DNA of 64,000 bases from Chionis minor (GCA_013398295.1 VZSF01006615.1:62001-126000), one strand, 5' to 3'. Numbered from the stretch's first letter, positions 11,046-23,482 are shown. The notes: generated from the sequence alone by a model not told the origin. Program-made: numbers and translations.

Positions 11046-13023
11046 GGAAATATGAAAAAAAGCTATAAAATGTTCGTTTTTGCAGCCAGCATTGTAACTT
11101 TCTCTTACAACCTACAGCCTCTGTCTCTCCTTTTTCCATAAAGTCATAGTTAAATTTGAGCCTGTAACTGTTGCCTTGGGACAGAGTATTGTGTTCACAT
11201 GAAGAAAATTTCTTAAATAAAGTTGGTTTTTCATTTCAGTTTGAAGAATAATTATGCATACAGCACAAGTGAAGTGCAGCAAACTCTAGGGAAAGGAGAA
11301 CACGAGCAAATAAAAACAGCTTTTGCTGTCTGATGAATATTTCTTTACTCCATCGTCAAGGAAGACAGAAGCTGGTAGCTATGTTTTCATTCATCTCTGA
11401 AGCAAATTCCTATTTGAAAATGAGAAAGTTGTTATCAGATGTTAAAGAGGCAGTAAGCAATGTTCCCCTACACAAACTAGCAGCAGATGTGCATCAGACA
11501 GAAGGGAGAAAATTCTTTTAACACAATTCAGACAACCCAGCCAAGTCACCTGCTGGGCACCTGCCCACTGATGGCACAGCAAGGACAACACCGTGTGTTC
11601 CCTGGGCTTTAGCTTTCCAACCACCCCACACTCCTTCTCACAGCTGCAAAAGAAACAGCAGCAGCAGCAGCAAGGCACGTCAAGGATTTTTCTGATATCG
11701 AAGTGCTGCATCACCCTTTGGCAGAATAAAGTAAGGACAAGAAAGCAGCAACTTACAGATATTGGTGCATGTAGTACTTTGGGTACCACCATGTCCCCCT
11801 GCAGCCACTAATTATTTCCCTGGTGAGAACGCAAAGAAGGTTTTTCAGCGGAAGCGTTAAAGTCGGTAATGTGGTTTAGCCACTGTGAAGCCATGTTTAG
11901 CAAATACATATGTTTAGAATAAAAAAAGGCTTCCTCCCATGACCACCTCTCCAAGGACAGAATTTCCATAGCCTTAACCCAAATCATCTTTGTTATGCAA
12001 GAGGCAGTTTTTGTAAAACAAGCACCAACAAAACACAGACAAAGCACTGCAGGGCCTCTGCTGCAGTTGGCATGTCAATGAAGCCAACACCAAAGCATAA
12101 ACCAATGCATAAAGAATAAATAAATAAAAAGTTAGAATTCTGCTCAGAAAAAGGATAGAAACATTTTTATATTTCAAGTCCCCAGAAGAAACATATTCTC
12201 TATATCATCTGCCAAAACACTGGTTATACAAATTCATACTTAAAGGAACACCAAGTAATTTTTCACAATTGTTTTCAGACATGGTGGAGTTTAAAAGGAG
12301 TTTTAAAAGCCTGTTAAGGACTCAAAAATTAATTCCTCTGTGCTAATTTTCTTTTCAAAATGGATTTGCACTTTCTCCCCATGATCTAAAAATCAAGAAT
12401 TTTAGATTCTACCTAAAAAAAATACTTTAAACTTCAAAGACAGATTTTTGAAAAGTAAAAATTAAAAAGGAACCAATTAAATTGGAAATGAAAAGTTATT
12501 TTAAAAGCAAAAACATTGCCTTATGAAAATCCTCCAAAAGAACACATAGTTTATTGAAATTACTAATTTATATTTCTAAAGGAGAGGTTTAAAATGAGGG
12601 TATGCTTACAGGAATCTCTAATGTAAAAACCAGCTATTGACTCCATTAGAATAAAGTTAATAGAGCTTAATTTTTATGATGTTCAAACATGGACTTCAGC
12701 ATTGGCAGCACTGTTGCCAAATAAGATTTTCTAGAAGCTGAGCTACAATTAATAAAATTAACAAAATTTTAGAAGCTCCAAATGTTTTCACAGATACTCC
12801 GTATCTAAACTGTCCTTGCTGTGTTGATATATTCTGAAAATTGGACAACTTTAGTTCTCACGTAGGAGATGAGATCTTTTGACAACGCAGCCCGAAGGAG
12901 ATTTCTGCTGTAACATCTGAGATGGAAAGACACATGAAGGAGGGAACTGACCCTGCTATGTATAAGAAATATTGCCATCAGCTTTATCACAAACAAACAA
13001 AACCATCACAGAAGTGATGCTTT
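11046..13023. other. unique noncoding stretch, no gene seen
   Basis: No gene seen. Contains a (CAG)5 microsatellite at 11656-11672 and a strongly AT-rich segment at about 12290-12800 with many short A and T runs. The frames over 11442-11811 owe part of their length to the CAG array. Confidence 0.55.
11656..11672. repeat. short CAG trinucleotide array
   Basis: Five CAG units plus CA. It would read as polyglutamine, polyserine or polyalanine on the plus strand, but the surrounding frames are not convincing genes. At five units it is likely below strong instability. Confidence 0.9.
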
Positions 13024-13386
13024 TCATTGCATTTCCTTAAGGAAACAATTCACGTCTTCAAGTTTGAAAGCCGGTCCAAATACAAAAGTTAACAGGAGCT
13101 CTTCAGGAAGACATGCATTAGCTTTATGTACCAACAATCTGTCTGAACGACACCCAGCATAATAATAAACTGTGCTTAAAAATAAAACGTAGAAGGCGTT
13201 GAACAGCAGGTCTTCAGGCCAAAGCCTCAGTCTTGCTTGCTCTGTTTCAGTAGAAAAAGTAGAACTAAACACACCTGAAAGGCTAATCATCACAGTAGCA
13301 AGATACAGATATTGTGGTCTATACTTGGTAATGCCCATACCGAATTGCATTAATCTCCAAAAGAAACAGCAGGGCCACAAGAAGGT
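13024..13386 (-). other. candidate terminal exon / ORF, unrecognised
   Basis: On the minus strand a good pyrimidine tract (CTCTTCTCTTTCAG, ending at 13387) precedes an open frame of about 120 codons that runs from 13386 to a TGA at 13024. The encoded peptide has two hydrophobic segments of about 16-19 residues, roughly residues 27-43 and 66-84, the second rich in Phe and Tyr, separated by a polar stretch. Its length, the acceptor and the membrane-like character are why I list it. Against it: I do not recognise any family, codon use is unremarkable, there is no clear first exon upstream, and frames this long arise by chance in 64 kb. The frame's first internal ATG lies 13 codons in. Confidence 0.12.
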
Positions 13387-15840
13387 CTGAAAGAGAAGAG
13401 CAACTACTTATGAACACCAGCAAATCTGCTGCTGAAGACACGATACGGCAGATGTCTCTGAAGTAGAGAGATTCTGTGGCAGCTCACATGCACCAGAAGA
13501 AAACAGGTGAAAGCAAGGTCAGAAAAACAGGCTTGTTTCTGTGCTCTTTCTCTTCGGTTCTACGCAAAGGAAACAAAAGGATGCAACTCACAGGATTTTA
13601 TTATCAGACCAGGGTGAAGGCTAGTATGGTCGTTGCCGCAATCTATCAAGCAGGTCCATGTGTGAGCACCATTGACATCTGTTAACCTAACTGATAGTCT
13701 ACTGAGGAGTAGACATTCAATATTGAACATCTACTCAATGTCAAAATTACAACTTAGGTTATCTTTTCCCCCACTGACCTTTTTAAATCATTACGATATT
13801 AAAAAAAAAAAATTTCAACATGCAAAAAACATTATTGTGAAAAGCCACGGTCTGTAACTAAAGTAATTTAACTACATATTTCTTAAGTGGGCAACAGGAG
13901 GAAAAACAATTTGGGGAGATGTCTCTTGCCTTTTACTGTACTGTTTTTATTCCAGGGCTGCACAAACCCCAAATAGCTTCACTGGAATGATTTGGCATAA
14001 ACATGACATTATAATTAAGTGCAGCAAAGCATAGTCTAGATATTGGGCCAGAACACCATCTTCAGACAGTACACTCAGCATCTGGTAATCAGGCTGCAAT
14101 ATTTTCTTGATGCACAGCATGAGTTATTTTCTCCACTCCTATGGTCTGTTCTGGTAATATCACCCATCCTTCCAGTGGCCCTTTTATGCTCCTTTGTGTT
14201 GACAAGGATGAAGGTAGTGTTAACCTTTTACAAGAAGTAAAGAAATTGTCTTGCCAAGAAATGGCTTAACTGTTTTTCTCTCCTTCTGCCCTTTCTTCAT
14301 GATTTATGATGTAAGACATGGTTCATGCTGTGAGAGTTGAAGAGCCCGTGCACACACTATTCTTTCCAGCTCCACCATCCTACTTGCCCAAATCTTCTTT
14401 AACATGAAGTGAAAGATTATATTTAAGTAAACTCGTACCATGCTTGACAAGGTCTGACAGAACTTTGAAAAAGCTTGCTAAACACTATAGTTATTTCTGT
14501 AAGGGACTCGTTTTTTCTTTGTATTCACCCATTACTATTATTTTCAGAAAGCCAAAGGCTCACGGGAAGCATATTCACATTTTCAGCGCTACCAAAATTC
14601 AAAGAAGAGGAAAAAAACCCCAAATGCTTGTTACCTTGAAATAAAGCAGGAAATGTAATTAAAAGACTTCAATTACAATTGGCATTTCTGATCCTGTTGC
14701 TGTAGGAGGCCATCTTGCCAAAATTGGCAAAGCAAGACTCCCTATAGAGAGGCTCTGATCTACTTTTCAGACCACTTTATTAATCATTTCATCATCATCA
14801 AAAGAGGTCCATTTAAACTCTGTACTTAGTGATTAAATGTTACACATTAAGGGCTAAATATTCAAAGAAATCTAGTTTAGACTCTATTTGTGCACATGCA
14901 ACTTTCTACGTACACATTTCACTTCCAGTTCTGTTGTACTAAGCGCATGGAATGGCTTGTATACATTCACATTTGAATACTAAGGCTGAGATGAATCACT
15001 GCAGAAGACAAGATTCCAGCCCTCTTTCTGCACACTGGAAAGCTCATCGGTGCTTTATTTGCAAAATTACAAATCCGTTCATGCAATGTGGAACCTGGCA
15101 TTTATGTGCACAAAAGTAATCACACACATCTACAGTGAATCCATATTCAAACTTCATTTCAGGCTCTTACTAGCCAACTTTTATGTTATTACTGAAAATG
15201 CTGAAACATGATTTACATTTTCTTCCTTTGGGGGTACGACACTGACAGAGAATAAGTGACTTCTTTTTCAGAGAGTACTAGAGTCAGAATGGATAAAAGA
15301 CTGAGGAAACTACTGTGCTATACAACGAGGCTTTGTAAAGAATGAAGCTTAGATGTTACTGATACCAAGAATAAGTATGTATGTCATGAGGTCTTGTGCC
15401 TATGTGTATCTGTCTATCACTCTTGGGTACTTACACAGCTTCTGTTGTGATAGCGTGTAAGTACTTTGCAACCTTTACTGTAGTTAACTTCACATCTCTG
15501 TCACAACTCTCTATTATCCAGGCCAGAGAGGGAGGGAAGGGTTAGGACAAAGGGTTAGACAAAGGGAAAACACCGACAATGCAAAAATTTGAGTAGAAAG
15601 ACATGCAGGGAGGACACAGTGAGGAAAGGGGAGAAGATTGGCATCACTGCTGAGTCTGGCAAAGTGCGGTTCCCACATCATCACTGACTTGAGTATCTAA
15701 GTTTATACAGCAAATAATACATTGCACATAGAGGGCTGTGTTACTTCTCAAGAAAAACTCTCTTCTAAAGAGTCAGCATTGATGTTTCTGTACCCAATCT
15801 CTGCAGTTAGGCCACAGCCTGACATCCAAGAGATGATGCC
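13387..15840. other. unique noncoding stretch, no gene seen
   Basis: No gene. Holds a YY1-type site and adjacent palindrome at 14709-14730 (listed separately). The segment near 13960-14000 faintly resembles the fold-back repeats but is not callable. The short frames at 14043-14240 and 14444-14644 have no protein-like features. Confidence 0.55.
14709..14730. promoter_or_regulatory. YY1-consensus site overlapping a palindrome
   Basis: GCCATCTTG at 14709-14717 matches the strong YY1 core. It overlaps a perfect 6-bp inverted repeat, TTGCCA / TGGCAA with an AAAT spacer (14715-14730), which contains reversed NF1-like half sites. The two together are a plausible protein-binding patch, but nothing else marks this position as an enhancer or promoter. 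Confidence 0.25.
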
Positions 15841-15985
15841 ATGCTCAGTTTACAGAGAACAGTCTGAAGTACAGTGCAATGTAGAACCTGTCTAACATCA
15901 CACAAAAGGTCTGTAACAAAATAGGAACTGAATCCAGGAGCCCAGAGCCTTGGGCCTCTCCACTGCAGAGCCACAGCTATTGCTC
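15841..15985 (-). repeat. MIR-type SINE fossil (minus strand)
   Basis: Read on the plus strand the order is that of a reverse-complemented MIR. A 'ctcagtttacagagaa..gtctgaa' box at 15844-15868 corresponds to 'attttacagatgagga..aactgagg'. A 'catcacacaaaaggtctgtaacaaaataggaactgaatccagg' box at 15897-15938 corresponds to the 'cacacagc.agt..gtggcagagc.ggaattcgaacccagg' part, followed by the 'cccagagccttgggcctct' segment. Divergence is high, as expected for a fossil SINE in a bird. Confidence 0.72.
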
Positions 15986-17638
15986 CTTAAGACACCAGAT
16001 TGATTTACTCCAAGTTTTCTTCACTGATCTTAAGACTATAGGAAGAACTCTTTCAACCTTCTACGTAGACATGGCTCAAGAACTTTCAGACCATTTCTGC
16101 ATCGTGCATTTCACTTCTGCAGGAGCTTTAACAGACCCTTAAGAAAGTCATCCATTCTGAAATGCCTGGTTTTATCTACTTCAATCCCCAGTCACTGGAT
16201 CTCATCATACTTTTTCCAGTAAAGATTAACAAACTGTCTACTGTGAGATGGCTGTTCTGCAGATGTCTCTTCATAAATAAGACACTGACCATTAGGTCTA
16301 GAGTCCAAGTCATTTACAGAGCTCTTTTCTAAACCTTTAATTTTCCCATGCAGTTAATTCTTGAAAAGCAGTACCTCTTGCTATAAGCTACATCTAGTCT
16401 TCAACTTTTTACCAACAGTTAGTTATTGATGGGAGCAAGATGTTATTTTGCAAAGCTTTGCATCACAGCAAAATTCGGTGCAGACTTCTCACATGGCCAA
16501 AACATGTTTATATGCTGGTGCCAATTAGTATTTAAGCAATACAGCCTGCACAATGCAATATGATGCTTTCAGTGGTGACGACTTCTACAAGGTGACAGGT
16601 TGCGATTAGTAGATCAGGACAGTTTTTACTAAAGATATCTTGCTAACGGGTGCAAGAAACATTCCTACTGGAACCTAATAAAATGCACATGGACAATACC
16701 AGTTCACAAAGCAGACATTATGTCATGACTCAAAAAGTCACAAGAGAAACATCTTTGTATAGCTAGTTCTTATTTGTGCTGCTTTTTGGCTTTCAGCAGT
16801 TCAACATTTACTATGAAAAAAACGCCTGTAATTTTTTTTTCCTTGGTGGAAACATAGTAATATGAGCTGCTTAAAAAAAAAATTAACACACACAAAACCC
16901 ACAAGTTTATTTAACTTTCTTTTCTGCCTACCATTCTCCTAAATAAGCATCTACTACTGCTAACAAATGATGAGCAAAGCACTTTGAGTTCTCTCCCTCC
17001 AGAGAACTTGTTACAAGTAAACAACATATCACAAAAGGCTGTTGACAGCAAATAAAAGAGTACTATGATCTGACATTGTAGAATTAATCACAGGGCATAC
17101 TGTACAAAATTTTACAGAGAGGGAGATAGATCCTCTAAGGCTGAAAACCCCAAGTCTTAAGTCAATAGGAGCTATTAGAGCCATTTTTATGCAAGTACTT
17201 CATGTGATAACAAAGTTTCTGATCATGATAGAAGAGGCAGCAAGTGATCAGTAAAAAGCCATCATCCTCAATTCATCTTGGTTCCTTTCCAGCTGTTTCC
17301 TTCCCTTTCTGTGTCTTACACCAACTACTCCTCCATAGCCAGCATGAACATTTCCATCCTAAAAACAATTCATTTCACTTCAGCTCATCACATTGGTTTC
17401 ATGTGTAACTAATATTTCATTAACTTGAATACAGAATTTGAACACAAAGAGCCCAAACATTATTATCTGAACACAAATTTCCAGGAACTTTAAGCAGATA
17501 GCAAGCTCATGTCTATTAAACTCCTAGACTATATGAGAAATTCACCACAGTCAGAGTCTATCTAACTTCCCCAGGTAAAACTTTGGTGGGTTCCGAGTTA
17601 AGAACAATAGCTCTGCATTCATCTTTTCCACAAACTAG

Positions 17639-17667
17639 CACACACACACACAAATAAATAAATAAAT
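17639..17667. repeat. compound microsatellite (CA)n(AAAT)n
   Basis: Roughly six and a half CA units run directly into four AAAT units. The array is short and simple. Confidence 0.92.
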
Positions 17668-17918
17668 CAGGAAATCCTCAAAGCTTGTGTGAGACAACCT
17701 TACACAGACACAGTGGCAAAACCAGCTAACTGAATGGTCAGTGATCAGACAGAAAAATGTATTATCCTATACTTCATCTAAAAGATATTCCAATGTTCAG
17801 GTAAAAAATAATTCTGAAAAGTCCATTAGCATTTGCTTGGAACTTATATAGCGTAGATTATCCCAAGAGTACCTTTGGGTTTAGCAGTCTAGGAAAACAG
17901 TAGATCCTTAGGTCTTAA

Positions 17919-17932
17919 CTGACATCTGGTGG
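17919..17932 (-). promoter_or_regulatory. CTCF-like motif, one core mismatch
   Basis: On the minus strand this reads CCACCAGATGTCAG, which agrees with the CTCF core (CCACnAGrkGGCrs) except for one T where G is expected. It is an isolated weak match. No flanking CpG-rich sequence supports an insulator. Confidence 0.18.
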
Positions 17933-19076
17933 CAAACTTGACATTTTCTGATAGATAAGGCTTTGCAAATTTGAGGAGGTTCAAAAATTAAATAAAGGAT
18001 TTATTATGAGCTTTTCATAGGTTTTTTTTGGTGTTAGAAGATGAAGTATACACATTTCTTCCATTTTCTGGTAATTCCCCATCTCAACCTGTTCATCAGG
18101 CACAATTCCAGTTATGAAGGCTTATTAAGTGCACGTGAGCTATCATACATCAAAACAAATAGAGGAACAATTTAATTTACAATAGTAAATTTTTCAGTGC
18201 AACTATCCAACTGAGCTTTCCCAATCCATTTATTCCCTAAAATTTGTGTGGTTTATGTGACACAAGGTAACTACACATCCATAAATGATAGATTGGCCAC
18301 TTTTTTTTTTTCATGACTGTAACAGTATTACAGACATGCAAATAATTTGAAGTGACTTTTTCAAAGCTAGCACAGTGTTTAAATATGCTTCAGTGTGTCA
18401 ACCACCTGCCAAAACTTTAGCTGAATCAAGCAGTTCCAGATCATTGGAACTCTAATTATTATAAGCACAAGTGGCTCTTGGAACAGCAGTGGGCTCGACA
18501 TGACAGTGTTGGCAAGCACTCTACAGGCAAATGAATTAAACTCCACTTGCTGATTCTGATTACTAGATCATTCACTATTTTCTGATCATTTGGTTTCACA
18601 GGAAATTAGTGTCAGTGCTGAATGTTTCCAACACAATAGAAGGTGTGTTTAAAAAAAAATTTTAAAAAGCCAACAGAGTCAAAGGATGTAAAGGCATAAG
18701 GCTTTTCTCCATTTATGCCCATGTGATAATGGGTAACTGAGTTGATGCACTTTAAGAAGCTATATTTCGTCAGGATGCAATAAGCAATTTTTATTGCATA
18801 TTCCTTGCCTATTACAAATGCAAAGTAGGACACTTTAGCTGAAAACACCGTTGGTAGTTATGGTCCCCTCTCTATTAACACTATTCACATGGTGTGACAG
18901 GAAAGCAACTGTAACATAAACAGTTCATTTTTTGCCTCCCTACTGTGATTAAATCTTTATTCTAACATCAGTTTTTTTCAGGCCATGATGGCATGTTAGG
19001 TCATGAATTATCTTGCGTGCTAAACAAAAGGTAATTCCTGACATGATGGAAAACAATTTTCAAAGGATCCCAGAAG

Positions 19077-19773
19077 CATAGAATGGTTTAGATTGGAAGG
19101 GACCTTCAAGATCATCTAGTTCCAACCCCCCTGCCGTGGGCAAGGACACCTCCCATTAGACCAGGCTGCTCAAAGCCTCATCCAACCTGACTTTGAACAC
19201 AGGGATGAGGACTCTGCAACTTCCCTGGACAACCTGTTCCAGTGCCTCACCAGCCTCAGTGAAAAATTTTGTCCTAAGATCTAATCTAAATCTACCTCCT
19301 TCCAGTTCGAAGCCGTTACCAGTCATCCTATCGCTACATGCCCTTGCAAAAAGTCTCTCTCCAGATTTCTTGTAGGCCCCTTTCAGATCCTGGAAGGCTG
19401 CTATAAGGTCTCCCCAGAGCCTTCTCTTCTCCAGGCTGAACAACCCCAACTCTCTCAGCCTGTCTTCATAGCAGAGGTGCTCCAGCCTTCGCATCATCTT
19501 CATGACCCTCCTCTGGACCTGCTCCGACAGGTACACATCCTTCTTCAGTTGAGGGCTCCAGAGCTGGACACAGTATTCCAGGTGGGGTCTCACCAAAGTG
19601 GAGTAGAGGGGCAGAATCCCCTCCCTCAATCTGCTGACCCCAGTTCTTTTAGTGCAGCCCAGGATACTGTTGGCTTTCTGGGCTGTGAGTGCACATTGCT
19701 GGCTCATGTTAAGCTTCTCATCCATCAACACCCCCAAGTCCCCCTCCTCAGGCTGCTCTTGATCCATTCTCCA
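19077..19773 (-). mobile_element. CR1 LINE, 5'-truncated, well preserved
   Basis: CR1 is a non-LTR retrotransposon that moves by target-primed reverse transcription and usually inserts 5'-truncated copies. The 3' end is at 19077 on the minus strand: the plus strand reads CATAGAATGG followed by TTTAGATTGG and GACCTTCAAGATCATCTAG, the reverse complement of the diagnostic avian CR1 terminus. The inner boundary falls near 19773, where the CR1 segment (plus-strand phrase CATCAACACCCCCAAGTCC ... GATCCATTCTCC) stops abruptly and unrelated AT-rich sequence begins. The copy is about 700 bp, roughly a sixth of a full element, covering the end of ORF2 and the 3' UTR. Only about one and a half ATTCTATG terminal units remain. 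Its GC content is clearly higher than the flanks, and low divergence makes it one of the two youngest insertions in the window. Confidence 0.97.
19156..19773 (-). pseudogene. CR1 ORF2 C-terminal remnant (beyond the RT core)
   Basis: An open minus-strand frame of about 206 codons inside the CR1 copy encodes the end of the ORF2 endonuclease/reverse-transcriptase polyprotein. Family hallmarks in order are [16 protein letters not shown] (near 19700-19750), a KANSILGC block, [19 protein letters not shown], an [24 protein letters not shown] block and, at the end, [13 protein letters not shown]. The endonuclease and catalytic reverse-transcriptase motifs are absent because the copy is truncated. One internal stretch is out of frame: the expected HWNRL-type motif is legible only in the next frame ([15 protein letters not shown], about 19205-19252), while the open frame reads [11 protein letters not shown] there. 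Two small compensating indels thus flank about 50 bp, and the frame stays open by chance. It is a dead copy with no promoter of its own. Confidence 0.93.
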
Positions 19774-20057
19774 TTTTTTGACATTTTCAACAATTATTTC
19801 CCATTTCATTTAAGATGCCATTAGAAATGTTTTGTATATTACCCAATATATATGAAGATTTTTGAACTTGAAATGTTACTACAGTAATCTATTTGTGTTC
19901 AGATTTTAGTTATTTTCAGAGGCCACAGCTTCATTCAACAAGGATCACTACAAAATGATACAAGTCTGTGTATCATAAAGAATAAATAGCAGATCATGTT
20001 CTGGATAAAAGTCCACAAAACTACTGTCTTCTTCCACTGCAATTAGCCAGACCACAC

Positions 20058-20134
20058 CATAGAATCACAGAATATCCCAAGTTGAAAGACACCCATAGGG
20101 ATCATCATGTCCAACTCCCTGCTCCTCACAGGAC
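20058..20134 (-). mobile_element. short CR1 LINE 3' end
   Basis: The plus strand reads CATAGAATCACAGAATATCC, then AAGTTGAAAGACACCCATAGGGATCATCATGTCCAACTCCCTGCTCC, the reverse complement of the classic chicken-type CR1 3' terminus, including two imperfect copies of the terminal octamer. Only about 77 bp is present, so truncation is extreme. It lies 285 bp from the larger CR1, in the same orientation. The two termini differ ('gttga.agacaccca' here versus 'gattggaagggaccttc' in the other), so they come from different CR1 subfamilies and are independent insertions rather than a broken single copy. Confidence 0.93.
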
Positions 20135-23100
20135 AAATTAATAATGAAATTTAATTCCTGTATTTCTTTTAGCAGGTAAAGAGTACTCTTCTTACACAGT
20201 ATTAGTAGTGCTCTGTATTGACAGTGGTCACACAACTAAAATGGAAAGTGTAAGTCTTACTGGAGTTCTGTTTCACTGCTAAATTAAAATGTTGCACACC
20301 AAGTACAGTACTGCTTTGGGTTTATTCTTCAAAACACTGGTAAAAATTTTTTCCTCTCCCCTGGAATTCTGCTGCTGTCACAAGCTTCTCAGTAACTTTC
20401 AGTTCTCAGACTGTTATATACACTGAAGGTCATTAAGTAGATGAAATCAAGTCTACTCTTAAAATAGTTCTGTACTGCAAATTAAGTGTCAAAAATAACA
20501 CCTTTTGTTGCTCAAGCAGTGTTCCAGCACAATATGAGAACTGCAAAGCAAAGTAGTAAGTAGTTTCTCATTTGGGGCACCCAGTTTTAAAGCATGAAGA
20601 TGTAATATGGCAGACAGTAAAATTACACATTTTCCTTTATATCACAGTATGATTAGATAATCAGACTAAGGGCTCAGCATTCCCTGAGAGACTTAAATCC
20701 TATGTGCTGTGTAGTAACAAGTGATGCAATTCTACATTCAGGCTTACCAAAAAAAAAGCAATGAAGTATTTTATAATCCATGTGCAGAACAGACTCAAAT
20801 AAAAAGCAAGTGAACAGCAGAATCAGGAAGCAATCAACATGTTCTTCCTGCTGATGCAAGGAACTGGCATTCAGACCAACTAGCAGAGCACATTTATAGG
20901 TTACAGAGTACATGCCAATTTCTGAATCTCTCTTTGCTAAATTTACCTCTTCTTCTCCTTTCTCTTTTGCATGTTTTATTTGGTTCTTAGTATATTATCT
21001 AACACAATTCATACTCCATGCTGAGGATCCAACAATAGGCAAACGACAAGCACTGAAAAGCACAAACAACCTCTAATTTACAGCATCAGATGTCAGGGTA
21101 CCTGCCTTCCTATGGGAATGCTCCAGTTTCTTGGTGTGCATTTGAAAATAATTATTTTTATCTGTAAACCACAAGGATCAATACATATTAAAGGGTACCA
21201 GTGAAAAGTAGCACAGTCATTGGAAAAATGCTAAGCTATGTCCACAAAGCAGAAGCAAGACAGACATCCAAGGTACTACTGTGGGTACAGATGATGAAAA
21301 GTCATTTTTTCCCCCCAAGTGGCTCAGGCACACTGGTCTATAGCTCACTGTATCATCAAACTCCCAGCGATGTCAGCAGGCACTGGCCAGAGAAGCCGTG
21401 AATGTTTCCCAAGCTATCTTTAACTGTGCTTGCTCAGTGGAAAGCAACACAAGCACATTCTCCCAGCCTTCTGATTGAGGCTGGTTTTTTAGGCTACCTA
21501 TCCAAAAGCCACACTGCTATGGAATACTGCTTTTGTTGCTCAGCAAGCTAGATGACAGATAGTTGTGCCTCCTATACAAGCACTCCTCTGAGTGCAATAT
21601 AGACACCACTTTAGTCATTCCCAAGTGTTCCTCAAACAGTTTTGAAGTAGGATAGCAGTGAGAAAAATCTCTATCCAGTTTTGAAGCAGAGAAGATGGCA
21701 CAAACAACATTTCATCTGCACAAACATGCTTTATTCATGCATCTTTCATTCTGTGCTTTGTGTCCTCTGCGACAAAATAGTCTGACATCCACCTGGCAAG
21801 AGATAGCTGGGTACAGTTTCACTACACTATAATAAAGTTCCACCACGCTAATCCCCCAGGAATGCGGCAATTATCTCCTACCAGACAGGTGTTAAATGCT
21901 GCCTTCCAAGAGATTATCCCATCCTCTCTCATTTCCTTCTGCCCTAGCTGTACAAGGGACAACAGTAAATAGAATATGCCACTATCTCAATAGGTACAGA
22001 ATTGTCATTAGCTCCTGATCCCACAACAGGCATCAGCAAGGATGAACCAACTTCATACCAGCTCAGCCCCTTACTTACAGCAAGATTAAAACAACATATT
22101 TTTCCATGGAAAGCTTTTAAAGAGTTTCACTTTTCAAGGTTTGTGCCATTTTCCTTGTCCTTTATTTCTCCTCCCACGTATCAAAACGGAAAAGGGGAAA
22201 AGAGGATGGAATGAACCCAGGCACACATTCAAAAGAAGGAACAAGTTGTGGAAAAATAATTTGTTTGCAATTTTATGAGACTGGTCTTCTGCATAGCTGC
22301 TTAGAAGATTCATATAACACAGGAACTTCTTTCTGTTACCAGCAAATGGTAGATGCTTTGGATACATGGATAAGAAAGTAAGTTGAGTCATCCTTCCTCC
22401 TGTACCATGCAAACATTTACCAATCAGCGTTTTAAGTGTCAGTGAGCTGGAGCCTGTATTACTTGCCAAAGCCAGGACTACTTCAAGTTAATATTTTAAA
22501 CATAGTCTAACTGAAGTGCTAGATTTTTTTTTTCTCCTTTTTTCAAACAAAAAAAATAATTCTGAAGAACACAAGTTCTTCCTCTTTGTCTGTCCTCATC
22601 TTTTGTGCATTACCAGTATGTTCAGCCTTATATAAGTGCTCCTCAGTCATCCACGAAACTAGGAGACTGAAAAGCCTTTCTATGTGTAGTCTCCCATTCA
22701 GAAATCTATAAGTTATCAGATTCATACTCAGTATTCTCATCAATACTGCAGCAATGGGAGAGCGATTTGAAATATTGTTCCCTGACCTCCCCTTCCCACA
22801 GTTAACTTCACAAACTCTGCTGTAGAGATGTTTGCTTAGGGTCCTGAAAACAGGCAACCAGCTAAAACCTCACCTTTAGCAGTACTTGCTCTGTACCCTA
22901 TTGCAGTTCTGTGCCCTAGTGCCTGACCAATTAGCATTGCAATTCTGACTTTTAAAAAATAATAATTACCTTACATTCTATTTCACCTCATTATTTTTCA
23001 GGACCGGAATATACCTGCATTAGCCTGCATTGCCCAGGAATACACACAGAAACTCAGGTATTCTTTAATGCAAGAACAACATCGTTTCAGTTGTAAACTT

Positions 23101-23447
23101 TGTATAAAAGAAATATCAACAGTAAGATCGTATGAGGAAACAGCCTTGATAAAACAGTCTTAACTTCAGGCAGTAAGACAAAATGTCTTGATAGCCATCA
23201 GATGATTTTTGAAGAAAAGGAGTCCACACATACGGAAATCTATGTGGAAATACTGGTCTTTTCCCACAAATTTATTCTGGGGATTTTTAAGATTAAGGCA
23301 GAGATTTTCAGTGCAGGTGTCTTAGGTGTACTCTTCTGTTTATATTCTCAGGCCTTTTCTTTCTTTTCTTTGTTTTCATTATTTTTCTTTGGGAGTGGGG
23401 GTTTTATTTTGTTTGGATTTTTTCTTCCCAATTACTTCTAAAATCAT

Positions 23448-23482
23448 GGGTTGGTTTGGGGTTTTTTTTGGTTTGGGGTGGG
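23448..23482 (+). repeat. G/T-rich tract with loose G-quadruplex potential
   Basis: Four runs of at least three G (23448-23450, 23458-23461, 23475-23478, 23480-23482) are separated by T-rich loops, one of them 13 bases. The long loop makes a stable quadruplex doubtful. The tract lies in a wider T-rich, G/T-biased segment over about 23330-23490, which also explains the phenylalanine/glycine-rich frames there. Confidence 0.4.

Larger units (their letters stand above)
15986..19076. other. unique noncoding stretch, no gene seen
   Basis: About 3 kb without genes or clear transposons. Contains a compound CA/AAAT microsatellite at 17639-17667 and a CTCF-like site at 17919-17932. The segment 18420-18540 has non-repetitive, mixed-composition sequence of the kind often conserved, but I cannot judge conservation from one sequence. 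Confidence 0.55.

Noticed and set aside
19193..19824. Plus-strand frames antisense to the CR1 copy
   Set aside because: They are shadows of the minus-strand CR1 ORF2 remnant and carry no independent homology.
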